A DNA stretch of 53,230 nucleotides from Bacillota bacterium (GCA_023421395.1 JAEZTL010000062.1:1-53230); one strand, 5' to 3'; shown: positions 17,145-25,904, counted from the stretch's first letter. Notes: generated by a model from the letters alone, not told the origin. A program made the numbers and translations.

Positions 17145-18671
17145 TTACATCATGTATTTGAGGATCGAGAGCTGATCCGGCTTAGCCTCCGGCGGCGCGT
17201 CGAACACCCGGGTGACCTCGCCGTCCTTCATCACCATGACCCGGTTGGCCAGGCCGATGGATTCGTCCAGCGTGTCGCCCAGCACGATGAGGCTCTTGCC
17301 CTTGTCGGCGATGTCCCGGATGATGGCGTAGATCTCCGCCTTCGCGCCCACGTCCACGCCCCGGGTGGGGTGGTCCAGAATCAGGATGTCGGCGTCGGAG
17401 GCCAGGATGCGGGCGAACACCACCTTCTGCGCGTTGCCGCCGCTGAGGTGCCCCACGGTCTGTCGCACACTGGGCAGTTTGATGGACAGCTCACGGACGT
17501 ATGCCTCCGCCTGGGCCCTTTTGAGCCGGTCCGAGATCAGCCCGTGGCGCTTGACCTTTTCCAGGTTGGACAGCGCGATGTTTTCACTGGCATCAAGGTC
17601 GCTCACCACGCCTTCGACGCGGCGTTCCCGCGGCACCGACAGGATGCCGTACCTGAGCGCATCGCAGGGCGAAGCGAACGATCGCGCCTTCCCGCCCACC
17701 AGGATTTCCCCGCCGGTGGGGTCCTCGTCGCCGGATACGACGGCGACGAGCTCTTCCTTGCCCGAGCCGATCACGCCGCACACCGAAACGATCTCGCCCC
17801 GGCGCAACTCGAGATTCACGCCGCCGAAGTAGCCGCGTTTGCCCAGATCCCTGAGCGCCAGTACAACCTCCGCCTCCGGCTCGCGCTGGCGCGACACCTG
17901 GTAGTACTCGCCCGAGGCGGACCGGCCCACCATTTTTTCGTAGAGAATCCCCTCGTCCAGCTCCGAATTGTCCATCTCGGCCACTTTGCAGCCGTCCTTG
18001 AACACCGCGATGCGGTCGGCGATCTCCATGACCTCTCCCAGCTTGTGGGACACGAAGATCACCGCGTTGCCACGCTCGGTGAGCCGCCGGACGTGGCGGA
18101 AGAGCTGGCGGATCTCCTGATCGCTGAGGACGGAGGTGGGCTCGTCCAGGAGGATGACCGCGCCCCGGTCCTGGCAGGCGCTGACCGCGTCGAAGACCTT
18201 CGCGATCTCCACCATCTGTCGGCTTGCGAAATCCAGATGGTTTACGCGCGTGCCCGGGCGGATGTTTTCCACCTCCATCAGGTTCAGCACTTTCTGGGCG
18301 TCCTGGTGCATGCGCTTTACGCTCACCAGCCCGTGCCGCACATAGGGCTCCTCTCGGCCGATGTAGATGTTCTGAGCGACGGTCAGGTTCAGGATCAGCG
18401 ACTGCTCCTGAAACACCATACCCACGCCCAGGCGGTTGGCCTCGATGGTGGTGCGCGGCGCGTACGGCTCCCCGTGCATGCGCATTTCGCCGGATGTGGC
18501 GGTCTCCGCGCCCATCAGGATCTTCATCAGCGTGGACTTCCCCGCGCCGTTTTCGCCGATCAGCCCCAGCACCTCGCCGCCGTAGATCTCAAGGCTCACG
18601 TCGTCGAGGGCGAGCGTGCCGGGATACTGCATGGTGATGTTATTGACAGACATCAGGCATTTTCTTTCCAT
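17145..18671 (-). CDS. CUT2 sugar ABC transporter ATP-binding protein (RbsA-like)
   Basis: Tandem-domain ATPase of 508 residues. Domain 1 has GENGAGKST, a degenerate signature LDFASRQMVEIAK and Walker B VILLDEPTS; domain 2 has GVIGSGKEE, a good LSGGNAQK signature and ILILDHPTRGVDVGA with His replacing the second acid. ATG 18671 is preferred over GTG 18680 because GAGGGG sits eight bases before it; ATG 18653 is another possibility. It energises the permeases at 16154-17134 and 18684-19703. Confidence 0.9.
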   Translation of the reverse strand: MERKCLMSVNNITMQYPGTLALDDVSLEIYGGEVLGLIGENGAGKSTLMKILMGAETATSGEMRMHGEPYAPRTTIEANRLGVGMVFQEQSLILNLTVAQNIYIGREEPYVRHGLVSVKRMHQDAQKVLNLMEVENIRPGTRVNHLDFASRQMVEIAKVFDAVSACQDRGAVILLDEPTSVLSDQEIRQLFRHVRRLTERGNAVIFVSHKLGEVMEIADRIAVFKDGCKVAEMDNSELDEGILYEKMVGRSASGEYYQVSRQREPEAEVVLALRDLGKRGYFGGVNLELRRGEIVSVCGVIGSGKEELVAVVSGDEDPTGGEILVGGKARSFASPCDALRYGILSVPRERRVEGVVSDLDASENIALSNLEKVKRHGLISDRLKRAQAEAYVRELSIKLPSVRQTVGHLSGGNAQKVVFARILASDADILILDHPTRGVDVGAKAEIYAIIRDIADKGKSLIVLGDTLDESIGLANRVMVMKDGEVTRVFDAPPEAKPDQLSILKYMM

Positions 18672-18683
18672 CGCGCCCACCCC

Positions 18684-19703
18684 TCACTTCAGAATCAGGT
18701 TCTTGCCGTGCGGCACGGAAACCGCCACCGCGGCGATGATGATGATGCCCTGCGCCGCCTGCTGTACGTAGGGGCTGACGCCGAGGAGAACCAGCGCGTT
18801 ATTGATCACGGTGACGATCAGGGTGCCGATCAGCGAATTGACCACGCCGCCCCGGCCGCCGGTCAGGCTCGTACCGCCGACCACCATCGCGGTGATCGCC
18901 GGGAACACCACGTTCTGCCCGATGCCCACCTCGCCGCGCCCGATGCGCACCGCACCCATCAGCCCCACCAAACCGATGCACACGCCCAGCCACAGAAACA
19001 CTTTGAATTTGGTCCTGTCTATGTTGATGCCGACGTTTTTGGCAATCATCTCGTTGTCGCCGATGGCCATGACGTAGGTGCCGAAGCGCGTGCGCGTCTG
19101 GAACACATAGGACAGCGCGAACACCGCCAGCGCGATGTACGTCAGGTACGGAACCCCCAGGAACGACCCCTGCGCCAGCAGCGCGAAAAACGGATCGCGG
19201 ATCAGCGCCGGCTCGCCCATGTACGCAAGCACCGCGAAGCCCGCCATGATGCTCGAAACCGCGTAGGATACCATAAAAGAGGGCAGCTTGCCCTTGATGT
19301 GGATCAGGCCCGAAACCGCCGATACCAGAAGGCTCGAGGCCATGGCGATCAGGATGGCGAGAAAGCCCATATCCAGTGCGTTTTTGGAATTTTGCACCAT
19401 CAGCGCGACGGTGGCGCCCACAAAGCCGCCCAGTCCCTCCGCGGAGAGATCGGTGGAGCCCATCAGGATCATGAAGGTGATGCCCATCGCCATCACCAGC
19501 GGGATGGACATCTGGTAGAGCAGGTTCTTGAGGTTCTTCAGCGAGAAGAATCCCTCCGCCGTCACCGAAAAGAGCGCCACCAAAAGGATTAAAATGCCCA
19601 CGGGCGCCCAGGAATTAAAGCGCTCGCGCTGGCTCCTTCTTTTCATCTCCCGGGCGAATTCCAACCCAATGCGCGAGGCATGCGCCTGCTTTTCAGTTTC
19701 CAT
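18684..19703 (-). CDS. CUT2 sugar ABC transporter permease (RbsC-like)
   Basis: Membrane subunit of 339 residues. A basic cytoplasmic start of about 40 residues (EFAREMKRRSQRERF) precedes the membrane segments; family motifs are ILMGSTDLSAEGLGGFVGA and IGQNVVFPAITAMVVGGTSLTGGRG. ATG 19703 follows AGGGGGAGA. It lies between the stem-loop after the binding-protein gene and the ATPase gene. Pairing with the second permease (16154-17134) would make a heterodimeric channel. Confidence 0.9.
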   Translation of the reverse strand: METEKQAHASRIGLEFAREMKRRSQRERFNSWAPVGILILLVALFSVTAEGFFSLKNLKNLLYQMSIPLVMAMGITFMILMGSTDLSAEGLGGFVGATVALMVQNSKNALDMGFLAILIAMASSLLVSAVSGLIHIKGKLPSFMVSYAVSSIMAGFAVLAYMGEPALIRDPFFALLAQGSFLGVPYLTYIALAVFALSYVFQTRTRFGTYVMAIGDNEMIAKNVGINIDRTKFKVFLWLGVCIGLVGLMGAVRIGRGEVGIGQNVVFPAITAMVVGGTSLTGGRGGVVNSLIGTLIVTVINNALVLLGVSPYVQQAAQGIIIIAAVAVSVPHGKNLILK

Positions 19704-19734
19704 ATCGAACTCTCCCCCTGCGTTGATCGGGTTC

Positions 19735-19769
19735 GTCCGCCGGCGGCGCATAAAGCGCCGCCGGCGGAC
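19735..19769 (-). other. Stem-loop after the sugar-binding-protein gene
   Basis: A perfect 15-bp GC-rich stem (19735-19749 with 19755-19769) and a 5-nt loop (plus-strand ATAAA). On the minus strand the stem is followed by GAACCCG, with no U-tract, so it should act as an mRNA stabiliser or weak attenuator rather than a full terminator. Confidence 0.75.
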
Positions 19770-19812
19770 ATGCAGGCGCGGATTCGCCCAGCGCCTGCAT
19801 GGGGTATTCCGC

Positions 19813-20877
19813 TTACGGCGTGACGACGTCCATCGCCTTGGCGATCGGGAAGTCCAGGTTTGTGTAGTCGTAGACGGGCGTGCTGTCCACGAAGGTCTTG
19901 ATGTATTCGGGCAGCGTGTCCTTGGTGACCAGGTAGCCGTTGGTGTAGAACATGCGGTGCGTGAGGTCCATCGTGGCGGTGTCGATGACGCCGGTCTTGG
20001 CCGCGTAGGCGTAGGCCACGCCGTAGCCGCCCTGCATCCAGCCGTTGTTGGCGATGGTGCAGCAGAGGTCGCCGGTGCCGACCATCTCGATGGCGGCGGA
20101 GGTGCCGTCCACGCCGGTGACCTTGATCTTGCCGTTGAGCCCCTTGGCCTTCAGCGCCTGCACCACGCCGACCGCCATGTCATCGCACGCGGACCAGATG
20201 CCGTCGATGTTGTCATACTTGGCCAGCCAGTTTTCGGTAATGGCGAGGCCCTTCGCCGTCGCCCAGTCGCCCGCCTGGTCGTCCAGCACCTTGATGTCCG
20301 GGTATTCGGCCAGCGCCTGCTTAAGGCCCTGCATGCGGTAGGTGTTGGCGGAATTGGCCAGCATGCCCTCCAGCACGCAGATGTAGCCCTTGCCGGGGGT
20401 CGGGAGGGAATTGAACAGCGTCACGGCGATGTCGTAACCCTGCTTGACCGCGTCGCAGGCCTGGTGGTTGACCCAATACTTGTAGCTGGTGGGGTAAATG
20501 CCCTCAGGGGTGTTCCACGCGGAAGTCCAGTACACGCCCGCTTCCTCGCAGGCTTCTGCGATGGCGGTGATGTTGGGCGCGTTGTTGGGGTCCACAAACA
20601 GGATCATGTTGTCGCCCTTGGCGGCGATGACGGCATTGATGTCGTTGATCTGCTTGTCGTCGTTGCCTTCGCAGGCCAGGATCTGCACCTCGGCGGTGCC
20701 CGCGGGGAGAGAGTCGACAAACGCCTGCGCACCCGCCACGTACTGCATATGGTACTCGCTGGCGGTGGAGCGCATGCTGACGGCGACGGTCAGCGGTTCT
20801 GCCAGGGCGACCGCCGCGCTGCCCATGACCAGCAGCAGGGCGAGCATCAGGGCGACGAGTTTCGAGGTCTTCTTCAT
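19813..20877 (-). CDS. Sugar ABC transporter substrate-binding protein (periplasmic-binding-protein type 1 fold)
   Basis: Extracellular receptor of the transporter at 16154-19703, 354 residues. The signal peptide MKKTSKLVALMLALLLV runs to a VALAE cleavage site without a lipobox cysteine. The mature part begins LTVAVSMRSTASEYH and has MILFVDPNNAPN, CVLEGMLANSANTYRMQG and IWSACDDMAVGVVQAL, all typical of the LacI/ribose-binding fold. ATG 20877 follows GGAAGGGAG; the frame is open for 59 more codons upstream but those overlap the operator. Expression is probably controlled by the LacI protein encoded just upstream, through the palindrome at 20942-20963. Confidence 0.92.
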   Translation of the reverse strand: MKKTSKLVALMLALLLVMGSAAVALAEPLTVAVSMRSTASEYHMQYVAGAQAFVDSLPAGTAEVQILACEGNDDKQINDINAVIAAKGDNMILFVDPNNAPNITAIAEACEEAGVYWTSAWNTPEGIYPTSYKYWVNHQACDAVKQGYDIAVTLFNSLPTPGKGYICVLEGMLANSANTYRMQGLKQALAEYPDIKVLDDQAGDWATAKGLAITENWLAKYDNIDGIWSACDDMAVGVVQALKAKGLNGKIKVTGVDGTSAAIEMVGTGDLCCTIANNGWMQGGYGVAYAYAAKTGVIDTATMDLTHRMFYTNGYLVTKDTLPEYIKTFVDSTPVYDYTNLDFPIAKAMDVVTP

Positions 20878-20941
20878 GGTGATTCTCCCTTCCTTATTTT
20901 TTATACTGCGCGGTGTGCGCAGGTATAAATGGATTTTCAGA

Positions 20942-20963
20942 CATGTGGGACCGGTCCCACATG
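20942..20963. promoter_or_regulatory. LacI-family operator (22-bp perfect palindrome)
   Basis: Each half reads CATGTGGGACC inward to a central CG, the classic LacI/GalR operator symmetry. It lies 65 bases upstream of the binding-protein start and after the LacI gene, and probably represses the transport operon. The rest of 20878-21090 shows no gene. I could not assign a clear -35/-10 pair. Confidence 0.8.
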
Positions 20964-21090
20964 CCGATGCATGCACGGTGATCCCGAAACTTCTCACCGG
21001 AGCGCCGGACGGGTTCCCAGGCCGGCGTTTCACGTTTGGTTCGGGGAATTTCACCGGGGCGATTTTTGTTTGGGATGAAGATCTGACCGC

Positions 21091-22119
21091 CTATCGGCCG
21101 GACACAAGGCGCTCCGAGCCGCGCAGGCATACGTGGGGCAGGATGACGACCTTTTCGGTGGGGCGGCCGGGCGCGTCGAAGCGGCGGAAAAGCAGCTGCG
21201 CCGCCTGTTCTCCGAGCCTGAGCACCTCACGCTCCAGACTGGAGTAGGGCATGTTGAAGATGTCTTGCCCCGGGATGCTGTCAAAGCCTACGAACGCGAC
21301 GTCCTCCGGAATGCGAAGGCCCCGCTCGTACACCGCGGCGAGGAAGCCCGCCTCGCTGAGGTTGTTGCTGACGAAAAACGCGGTGGGCGTATCGCCGCCA
21401 TCCAGCAGCCTGGATACCTTCCCGTAGGTGATCTGCTTGTCGAACTGGCCGTAGATGACGTGGCCAGGGTTGACCGCGAGGCCGTTCTGTTCCATCGCCT
21501 TCAGGAAGCCTTCGTAGCGCTCGCGGCCGATGAAGAGCTCCGTGTCTCCGGCGATCACGCCGATGCGGGTGTGCCCCGCGCGGATCAGCGCCTCCGTCGC
21601 CTCGTAAGCGCCGCTGAAGTTATCGGTCATCACGCAGTCGCATCTCATGCGGGCGACGGGGCGGTCCAGCAGCACCACGGGACAGTCCAGGCTCTTCAGC
21701 ATTCCCTCCATGCGGGCGAAGGACGGATTGTCGGCGTAGTCGGACGCGGGCACGTAGATCAGTCCCTTGACGCGCTGGGCGTACATCGCGCGGAGCGCCC
21801 GGTAGTCCTTTTCCACGTCGTTGTCCGATCCGCAGAGCACCAGGGTGTAGCCGCACTTTTCCACCATCTGGCTGACGCCCTTGAGGATATCCGCGAAGAA
21901 GGGGTTGTTCACCTCCGGCAGGACCAGGCCGACGGTATCGCTCTCCCGCTTGGAAAGGTTGCGCGCCGCGGCGGAAGGGTGGTAGTTGTGACGCTCCATG
22001 ACGCACCGGACCTTCGCCACGGTTTCGGCGCTGACATAGCCCGTGCCGTTGATCACCCGGGATATGGTGGATTTGCCGACCCCGGCCTCCTTAGCGATGT
22101 CATGGATCGTGACGCCCAT
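21091..22119 (-). CDS. LacI-family transcriptional regulator
   Basis: DNA-binding repressor of 342 residues. The N-terminal helix-turn-helix reads VTIHDIAKEAGVGKSTISRVING, followed by the hinge helix HPSAAARNLSKRESDTVGLVLP and a sugar-binding core (VNNPFFADILKG, FVGFDSIPGQDIF). ATG 22119 follows GAGAGGGG. It precedes the sugar transporter operon in the same direction. Two candidate sites flank it: 22140-22154 before its own start and 20942-20963 before the binding-protein gene, which suggests autoregulation plus control of the operon. The inducer is probably the transported sugar or a phosphorylated derivative (inference). Confidence 0.93.
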   Translation of the reverse strand: MGVTIHDIAKEAGVGKSTISRVINGTGYVSAETVAKVRCVMERHNYHPSAAARNLSKRESDTVGLVLPEVNNPFFADILKGVSQMVEKCGYTLVLCGSDNDVEKDYRALRAMYAQRVKGLIYVPASDYADNPSFARMEGMLKSLDCPVVLLDRPVARMRCDCVMTDNFSGAYEATEALIRAGHTRIGVIAGDTELFIGRERYEGFLKAMEQNGLAVNPGHVIYGQFDKQITYGKVSRLLDGGDTPTAFFVSNNLSEAGFLAAVYERGLRIPEDVAFVGFDSIPGQDIFNMPYSSLEREVLRLGEQAAQLLFRRFDAPGRPTEKVVILPHVCLRGSERLVSGR

Positions 22120-22139
22120 GCGGCAGCCCCTCTCATATG

Positions 22140-22154
22140 CGGGAACGGTTCCCG
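22140..22154. promoter_or_regulatory. LacI-family operator before the regulator gene
   Basis: CGGGAAC and GTTCCCG flank a single central G. It lies at about +1 to +15 of the predicted transcript from the extended -10 at 22162-22171, which suits autorepression. Confidence 0.6.
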
Positions 22155-22161
22155 ATTCGCT

Positions 22162-22171
22162 TTTATACCAA
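22162..22171 (-). promoter_or_regulatory. Extended -10 promoter built on the repeat end
   Basis: The minus strand reads TTGGTATAAA: -10 TATAAA (22162-22167) preceded by TGG. The TTGGTAT part is the outward end of the repeat at 22165-22324. No good -35 is spaced correctly, so it would rely on the extended -10. Confidence 0.45.
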
Positions 22172-22324
22172 GTAAAAATATTAATTATTCCAAAGGGCTG
22201 AGAGATTTTCCATGCAGAACAAGGAGCCGGAGCGAGGAATAGCAGCGCTATTTTGAGCGGAAGGCGACACCGTTCTGCGCGAAAAGAGCCAGCCCAACGA
22301 AGAATTAATGTTTTGGATTGGTAT
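22165..22324. repeat. Intergenic repeat with terminal inverted repeats, copy 1
   Basis: A 160-bp element. The ends (22165-22186 and 22303-22324) are 22-base inverted repeats, identical at 18 positions, beginning ATACCAA and ending ATTAATT. Nested inside are GGGCT/AGCCC, GCAGAAC/GTTCTGC and AATAGC/GCTATT, so either strand could fold into one long hairpin. The core (22204-22266) resembles 52104-52167. No ORF is inside. The remainder of the 22120-22457 gap is AT-rich spacer with no gene seen. Confidence 0.7.
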
Positions 22325-22457
22325 TAGTGTATGATGCGGATTAAGGTATCTTCGGGCGATCCTCTTTTATACTCGACGATTTTTTAAATCTTCTTCGATA
22401 TGCGCATGGTATCGGTTCTTGAATCGCGCGGATTTCCGGCCCGCGAAACGCCGCCGT

Positions 22458-23399
22458 TCAGCCCCCGTCCGGGCCATAGACCGCCCCAAACAGCGCGTCG
22501 ATCTCCGACCGGCGCGGCATGGAGGGCGCGGTACCCGGCCGGGTCACCGACAGCGCGCCGGCGACGTTCCCGTAGCGCGCCGCGGTAAACAGATCCTTCC
22601 CCTCAGCCAGTGCCATGGCGAAGCCGCCGTTGAAGGCGTCGCCCGCGCCGGTGGCGTCCACCGCCTTGACCGGGATGCGCGGGAGCAGCACGTACTCCCC
22701 GCCGTCGGTGGCGAAGGCGCCCGCCGCGCCCAGCGTGATGACCACCGCGCGGACGCCCTTATCCAGAAAGACGCGCGCCGCCCTAAGCGCGTCCTCCCCG
22801 GTCTCCACCCGAACGCCGGTAAGCGCCTGGGCCTCCGTCTCGTTGGGGGTGACGACGTCCACTTTGCGGAGCAACGCGTCCGGCAGCTCGGCCGCCGGCG
22901 CGGGGTTGAGCACAATGGTGGCGCCCGCCCCGTGCGCAATATCGATCGCGCGGAAGAGGGCGTCAAAATTGACTTCCATCTGCACCAGCAGCACGTCCGC
23001 CCCCTCGATCACCGGCCGCACGCGCTCCATGTCCTCCGCGGTGATGTTGCCGCAGGCGCCGCTGACGACCACAATCTCGTTCTGCGCGCTCTCCTGGTCC
23101 ACCATGATCAGCGCCACGCCCGTCTCGCGGGATTCGTCCGTCAGGATGTACCGGGTATCCATGCCTTCTTTTTCGTAAAAATCCAGGGCGACCCGGCCGA
23201 AGACATCGGGGCCGATTTTCGTGATCAGTGTCACGTCCCCACCCGCGCGGTGGGCGGCGACCGCTTGGTTGGACCCCTTGCCGCCTGCGCCCATCTTGAA
23301 GGATTCACCCAGGATGGTCTGGCCGGGCAGCGGCAGGCCGCCGGAAAAACTGGTGAGATCCACCACGAAGCTGCCAAAAACGACCACTTTTTTACCCAT
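22458..23399 (-). CDS. rbsK: Ribokinase (PfkB family)
   Basis: Cytosolic sugar kinase of 313 residues that would phosphorylate the imported pentose with ATP. PfkB signatures are clear: N-terminal GAGGKGSNQAVAAHRAGG (residues 38-55) and C-terminal DATGAGDAFNGGF with the catalytic aspartate in the anion-hole motif. The middle has NPAPAAELPDALL and TPNETEAQALTG, both typical of ribokinases. GGGGGAA precedes ATG 23399. It is the last gene of an operon holding RbsD and a ribose-type transporter, so ribose is the first guess. The accompanying dehydrogenase leaves room for another pentose or a deoxysugar. Confidence 0.88.
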   Translation of the reverse strand: MGKKVVVFGSFVVDLTSFSGGLPLPGQTILGESFKMGAGGKGSNQAVAAHRAGGDVTLITKIGPDVFGRVALDFYEKEGMDTRYILTDESRETGVALIMVDQESAQNEIVVVSGACGNITAEDMERVRPVIEGADVLLVQMEVNFDALFRAIDIAHGAGATIVLNPAPAAELPDALLRKVDVVTPNETEAQALTGVRVETGEDALRAARVFLDKGVRAVVITLGAAGAFATDGGEYVLLPRIPVKAVDATGAGDAFNGGFAMALAEGKDLFTAARYGNVAGALSVTRPGTAPSMPRRSEIDALFGAVYGPDGG

Positions 23400-23414
23400 C
23401 GCGCTCTTCCCCCT

Positions 23415-24431
23415 TTACAGTTCCAGAACCGCCTTGAGCGCACCGCGCCTGTCGTCCAGGTATGCGCGCACATCCCGCCCGAAACCCTCGAAGCTCAGGC
23501 CGTGGGAGATCATCGCCCGCATGTCCACCATGCCCGCCTTAACCAGGTCGACGGCGGCGGGAAAGTAGAGGGCGGGGACGGCGTTGCTGGCGCGAATCTG
23601 CAGCTTGTCGTCGTGAAAGCGGTACATGTCGAAGGTGACGAAGCGCTTTTCCCCGGAAGTGCCGATGCCGATGAAGCCCATCACGCCCCCGACGTTCATA
23701 AGGTTCATCGCGGAGGGCATCGCGTCCGGCGCAGCCGTCATCAGAATTTTGTCCACGCCGCCGCGCGGGAAGGGGTAGACGGCCAAATCCGTCTCGTCGC
23801 TATGCACGACCTCGTCCGTGCCCCAGGCGCGGGCGAGGCCGTCCCGGGCATCCCGGCCGGCGTGGTTGACGGCGATAATCCGCCGGGCGCCGGCCAGCCG
23901 CGCCAGCCTGAGCGCAAAAAGCCCGATGGGGCCGATGCCGTAGACCAGAACGTCGTCGCCCAGTTCGATGCCTGTGACCTTGACCAGATCATAGGCCACG
24001 CCCAGCGGTTCGATCAGCGCCGCCTCGGCGTACGTCAGCCCCTCGAAGGGCACGCAGGTCTCGCAGGGCACCGCCATATACTCCGCAAAGCCCATCGAGC
24101 CGGAACCGGCGTTGAACATGGAGCGCCCGGTCTTGTCCAGATCCACCCTGCCGTTTCTCGACCGGCTTGAAAACCGGTCGAATGTGCCGCTCTCGACACA
24201 CACGTCCTGCCCCGGCTTCACGTTCCCCACGGCGGCGCCGACCGCTTCCACCACCCCAGCGACCTCATGGCCGATGGGCTGGTATTCCTCCGCTTCCATC
24301 GCGGTCCGCACGTCCGTGCCGCACAGCCCGCACGCCCGAATCCGGACGAGCACGTCAAAGGGGCCGAGCCTGGGCACGGGGATCTCCCGAACCTGAAAAT
24401 CCAGCGGCTTTCTGACAAATACCGATTTCAT
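23415..24431 (-). CDS. Zinc-type medium-chain alcohol/polyol dehydrogenase
   Basis: NAD(P)-dependent oxidoreductase of 338 residues, MDR superfamily. Catalytic zinc ligands Cys37 (GLCGTD) and His55-Glu56 (GHE) are present, and a Rossmann motif VYGIGPIGLFALRLARLAGA follows. The four-cysteine structural zinc lobe usual at about residues 90-110 is missing; that loop reads GTFDRFSSRSRNGRVDL. This fits sorbitol or threonine dehydrogenase relatives that have lost structural zinc. GAGGAGG precedes the ATG. Located between rbsD and rbsK, it probably oxidises a sugar alcohol or sugar that enters through the same transporter. Confidence 0.9.
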   Translation of the reverse strand: MKSVFVRKPLDFQVREIPVPRLGPFDVLVRIRACGLCGTDVRTAMEAEEYQPIGHEVAGVVEAVGAAVGNVKPGQDVCVESGTFDRFSSRSRNGRVDLDKTGRSMFNAGSGSMGFAEYMAVPCETCVPFEGLTYAEAALIEPLGVAYDLVKVTGIELGDDVLVYGIGPIGLFALRLARLAGARRIIAVNHAGRDARDGLARAWGTDEVVHSDETDLAVYPFPRGGVDKILMTAAPDAMPSAMNLMNVGGVMGFIGIGTSGEKRFVTFDMYRFHDDKLQIRASNAVPALYFPAAVDLVKAGMVDMRAMISHGLSFEGFGRDVRAYLDDRRGALKAVLEL

Positions 24432-24441
24432 TCCGTCCTCC

Positions 24442-24897
24442 TCATACCCGGCCCTTGTAGGCCTCCGGCACCACCAGGTCGGGCTTTGAAAACCATCGGG
24501 GCGCGTCCACCGCGGAGGTCAGCGCGATGTTGCCGTAGGGGTTAAACGCGCCGGTGCGCACAATGTACTTGGCGGCGCGGGGCAGCGAGGCCATGAACTC
24601 CGGGTAGGGCAGCGTGGATACCGGACAGCGCGCGCAGATCCGCTCGACTTCGTCATAGAGCGGCCGGTTGAACGCCTTCAGTTCCTCCGCCACCAGCACC
24701 TTTTCATAGCAGAAGTCGCTGAGCACCAACTCCAGCACCCGCTCTATGGTGGGCACGTCCTTTTCCAGCGCGAGGTCGATGCGCTGCTCGTCTGTCGGAA
24801 TGGGAAAACCCGCGTCGCAGATGATCAGGATGTCACCGTGCCCCATGTCCGAAATGGCGGTATTGAGCTTTTTGTTGAGGATGCGGCCGAGCTTCAC
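24442..24897 (-). CDS. rbsD: D-ribose pyranase (RbsD/FucU family)
   Basis: Small cytosolic mutarotase of 151 residues that interconverts sugar anomeric forms so the kinase receives its substrate. The family pattern is clear: KLGRILNKKLNTAISDMGHGD with catalytic His20, ICDAGFPIP with Asp28, and a C-terminal IVRTGAFNPYGNIALTS with the sugar-contacting Tyr/Asn. Translation starts at GTG 24897 after GAAGGGAG. It lies between the permease and dehydrogenase genes of the ribose-type operon. FucU-like specificity cannot be ruled out. Confidence 0.88.
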   Translation of the reverse strand: MKLGRILNKKLNTAISDMGHGDILIICDAGFPIPTDEQRIDLALEKDVPTIERVLELVLSDFCYEKVLVAEELKAFNRPLYDEVERICARCPVSTLPYPEFMASLPRAAKYIVRTGAFNPYGNIALTSAVDAPRWFSKPDLVVPEAYKGRV

Positions 24898-24950
24898 GCC
24901 GTTTCACTCCCTTCAATCCTTTTGCCGCGCCCGGCATACCCGGCACGGTT

Positions 24951-25904
24951 TCAGCGTCTTCTCCGCTTGTCCAGCAGCACCGCGAATACGATCAAAAGGC
25001 CGATGATGATCTCGAGCACAAAGGAATTGACGCCCAGCAGGTTGCCGCCGTTTCGCAGCGTCGCCATGATCAGCGAGCCCAGCACCGTGCCGATGACCGA
25101 GCCCTCGGCGCCCATCAGGGAAGCGCCGCCGATGACCGCCGCGGCGATGGCGTCCGTCTCATAGCCAATGCCGCCGGTGGGCACGCCGTTGCCCAGCCGC
25201 GCCGTCATCAGAACGCCCGCGACCGCGCACAGAAACGCGCAGTAGATGTACACGCCGTAGGTCGTCATCCGGATGTTGATGCCCGAGAGCCGCGCGGCCT
25301 CGGGGTTGGAGCCCAGCGCGAAGATGTTCCGGCCGAATGTCGTGTACCGGAGCATTACAAACGAACAGGCGATCACGACGAACCATACCATTCCCAGCAT
25401 CGGCACCTCGAGGAATGTGCTCTTGGCGAAGGTGACGAACTCCTTGGGCAGGCCGGAGATCATGCGCGCCCCGGTGATCAGCATGATGAGGCCGCGCACG
25501 GCCGTCATGCAGCCCAGCGTGGCGATAAAGGGGGGCACCTTGCCGTCAAACACCATCACGCCGTTGAACACGCCCACCAGCGTGGCCAGCGCCACCGCCG
25601 CGACCACCGAAGGGAAGATCGGCCAGCCCATCGTTCCCATGAACATGGCGCACAATACGCCGGAGAGGCCCGCCGTCGCGCCGACCGAAAGCTCGATACC
25701 CGCGGAGATGATGACGACGGTCATGCCTATGGCGATGACGCCGTAGATGGCGGTCTGCCGGATCAAATTCTGCATGTTGCCGACAGTCAGGAACTTGTCC
25801 GTGGCCAGGCTCAGCGCGAGGAACATCAGCGCGAGGATGGCCACCAGCAGCATGACCGTGGAGAAATTCAACTTTTTCCGGGCGGATGCGGGCTTTTTGC
25901 TCAC
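24951..25904 (-). CDS. Ribose-type ABC transporter permease (RbsC-like)
   Basis: Membrane subunit of 317 residues with about eight to ten membrane segments. Motifs include MTVVIISAGIELSVGATAGLSG, LGCMTAVRGLIML and ETDAIAAAVIGGASLMGAEG, all standard for RbsC. Start GTG 25904 follows AAAGGAGAG. It is the only permease in this operon, so a homodimeric channel as in the E. coli ribose system is expected. Confidence 0.92.
   Translation of the reverse strand: MSKKPASARKKLNFSTVMLLVAILALMFLALSLATDKFLTVGNMQNLIRQTAIYGVIAIGMTVVIISAGIELSVGATAGLSGVLCAMFMGTMGWPIFPSVVAAVALATLVGVFNGVMVFDGKVPPFIATLGCMTAVRGLIMLITGARMISGLPKEFVTFAKSTFLEVPMLGMVWFVVIACSFVMLRYTTFGRNIFALGSNPEAARLSGINIRMTTYGVYIYCAFLCAVAGVLMTARLGNGVPTGGIGYETDAIAAAVIGGASLMGAEGSVIGTVLGSLIMATLRNGGNLLGVNSFVLEIIIGLLIVFAVLLDKRRRR

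Noticed and set aside
16896..19592. 898-codon open frame on the plus strand
   Set aside because: Antisense to permease and ATPase genes with intact motifs; composition typical of a shadow frame.
22165..22324. Insertion sequence
   Set aside because: There are terminal inverted repeats but no transposase frame and no clear target duplication; called a repeat instead.
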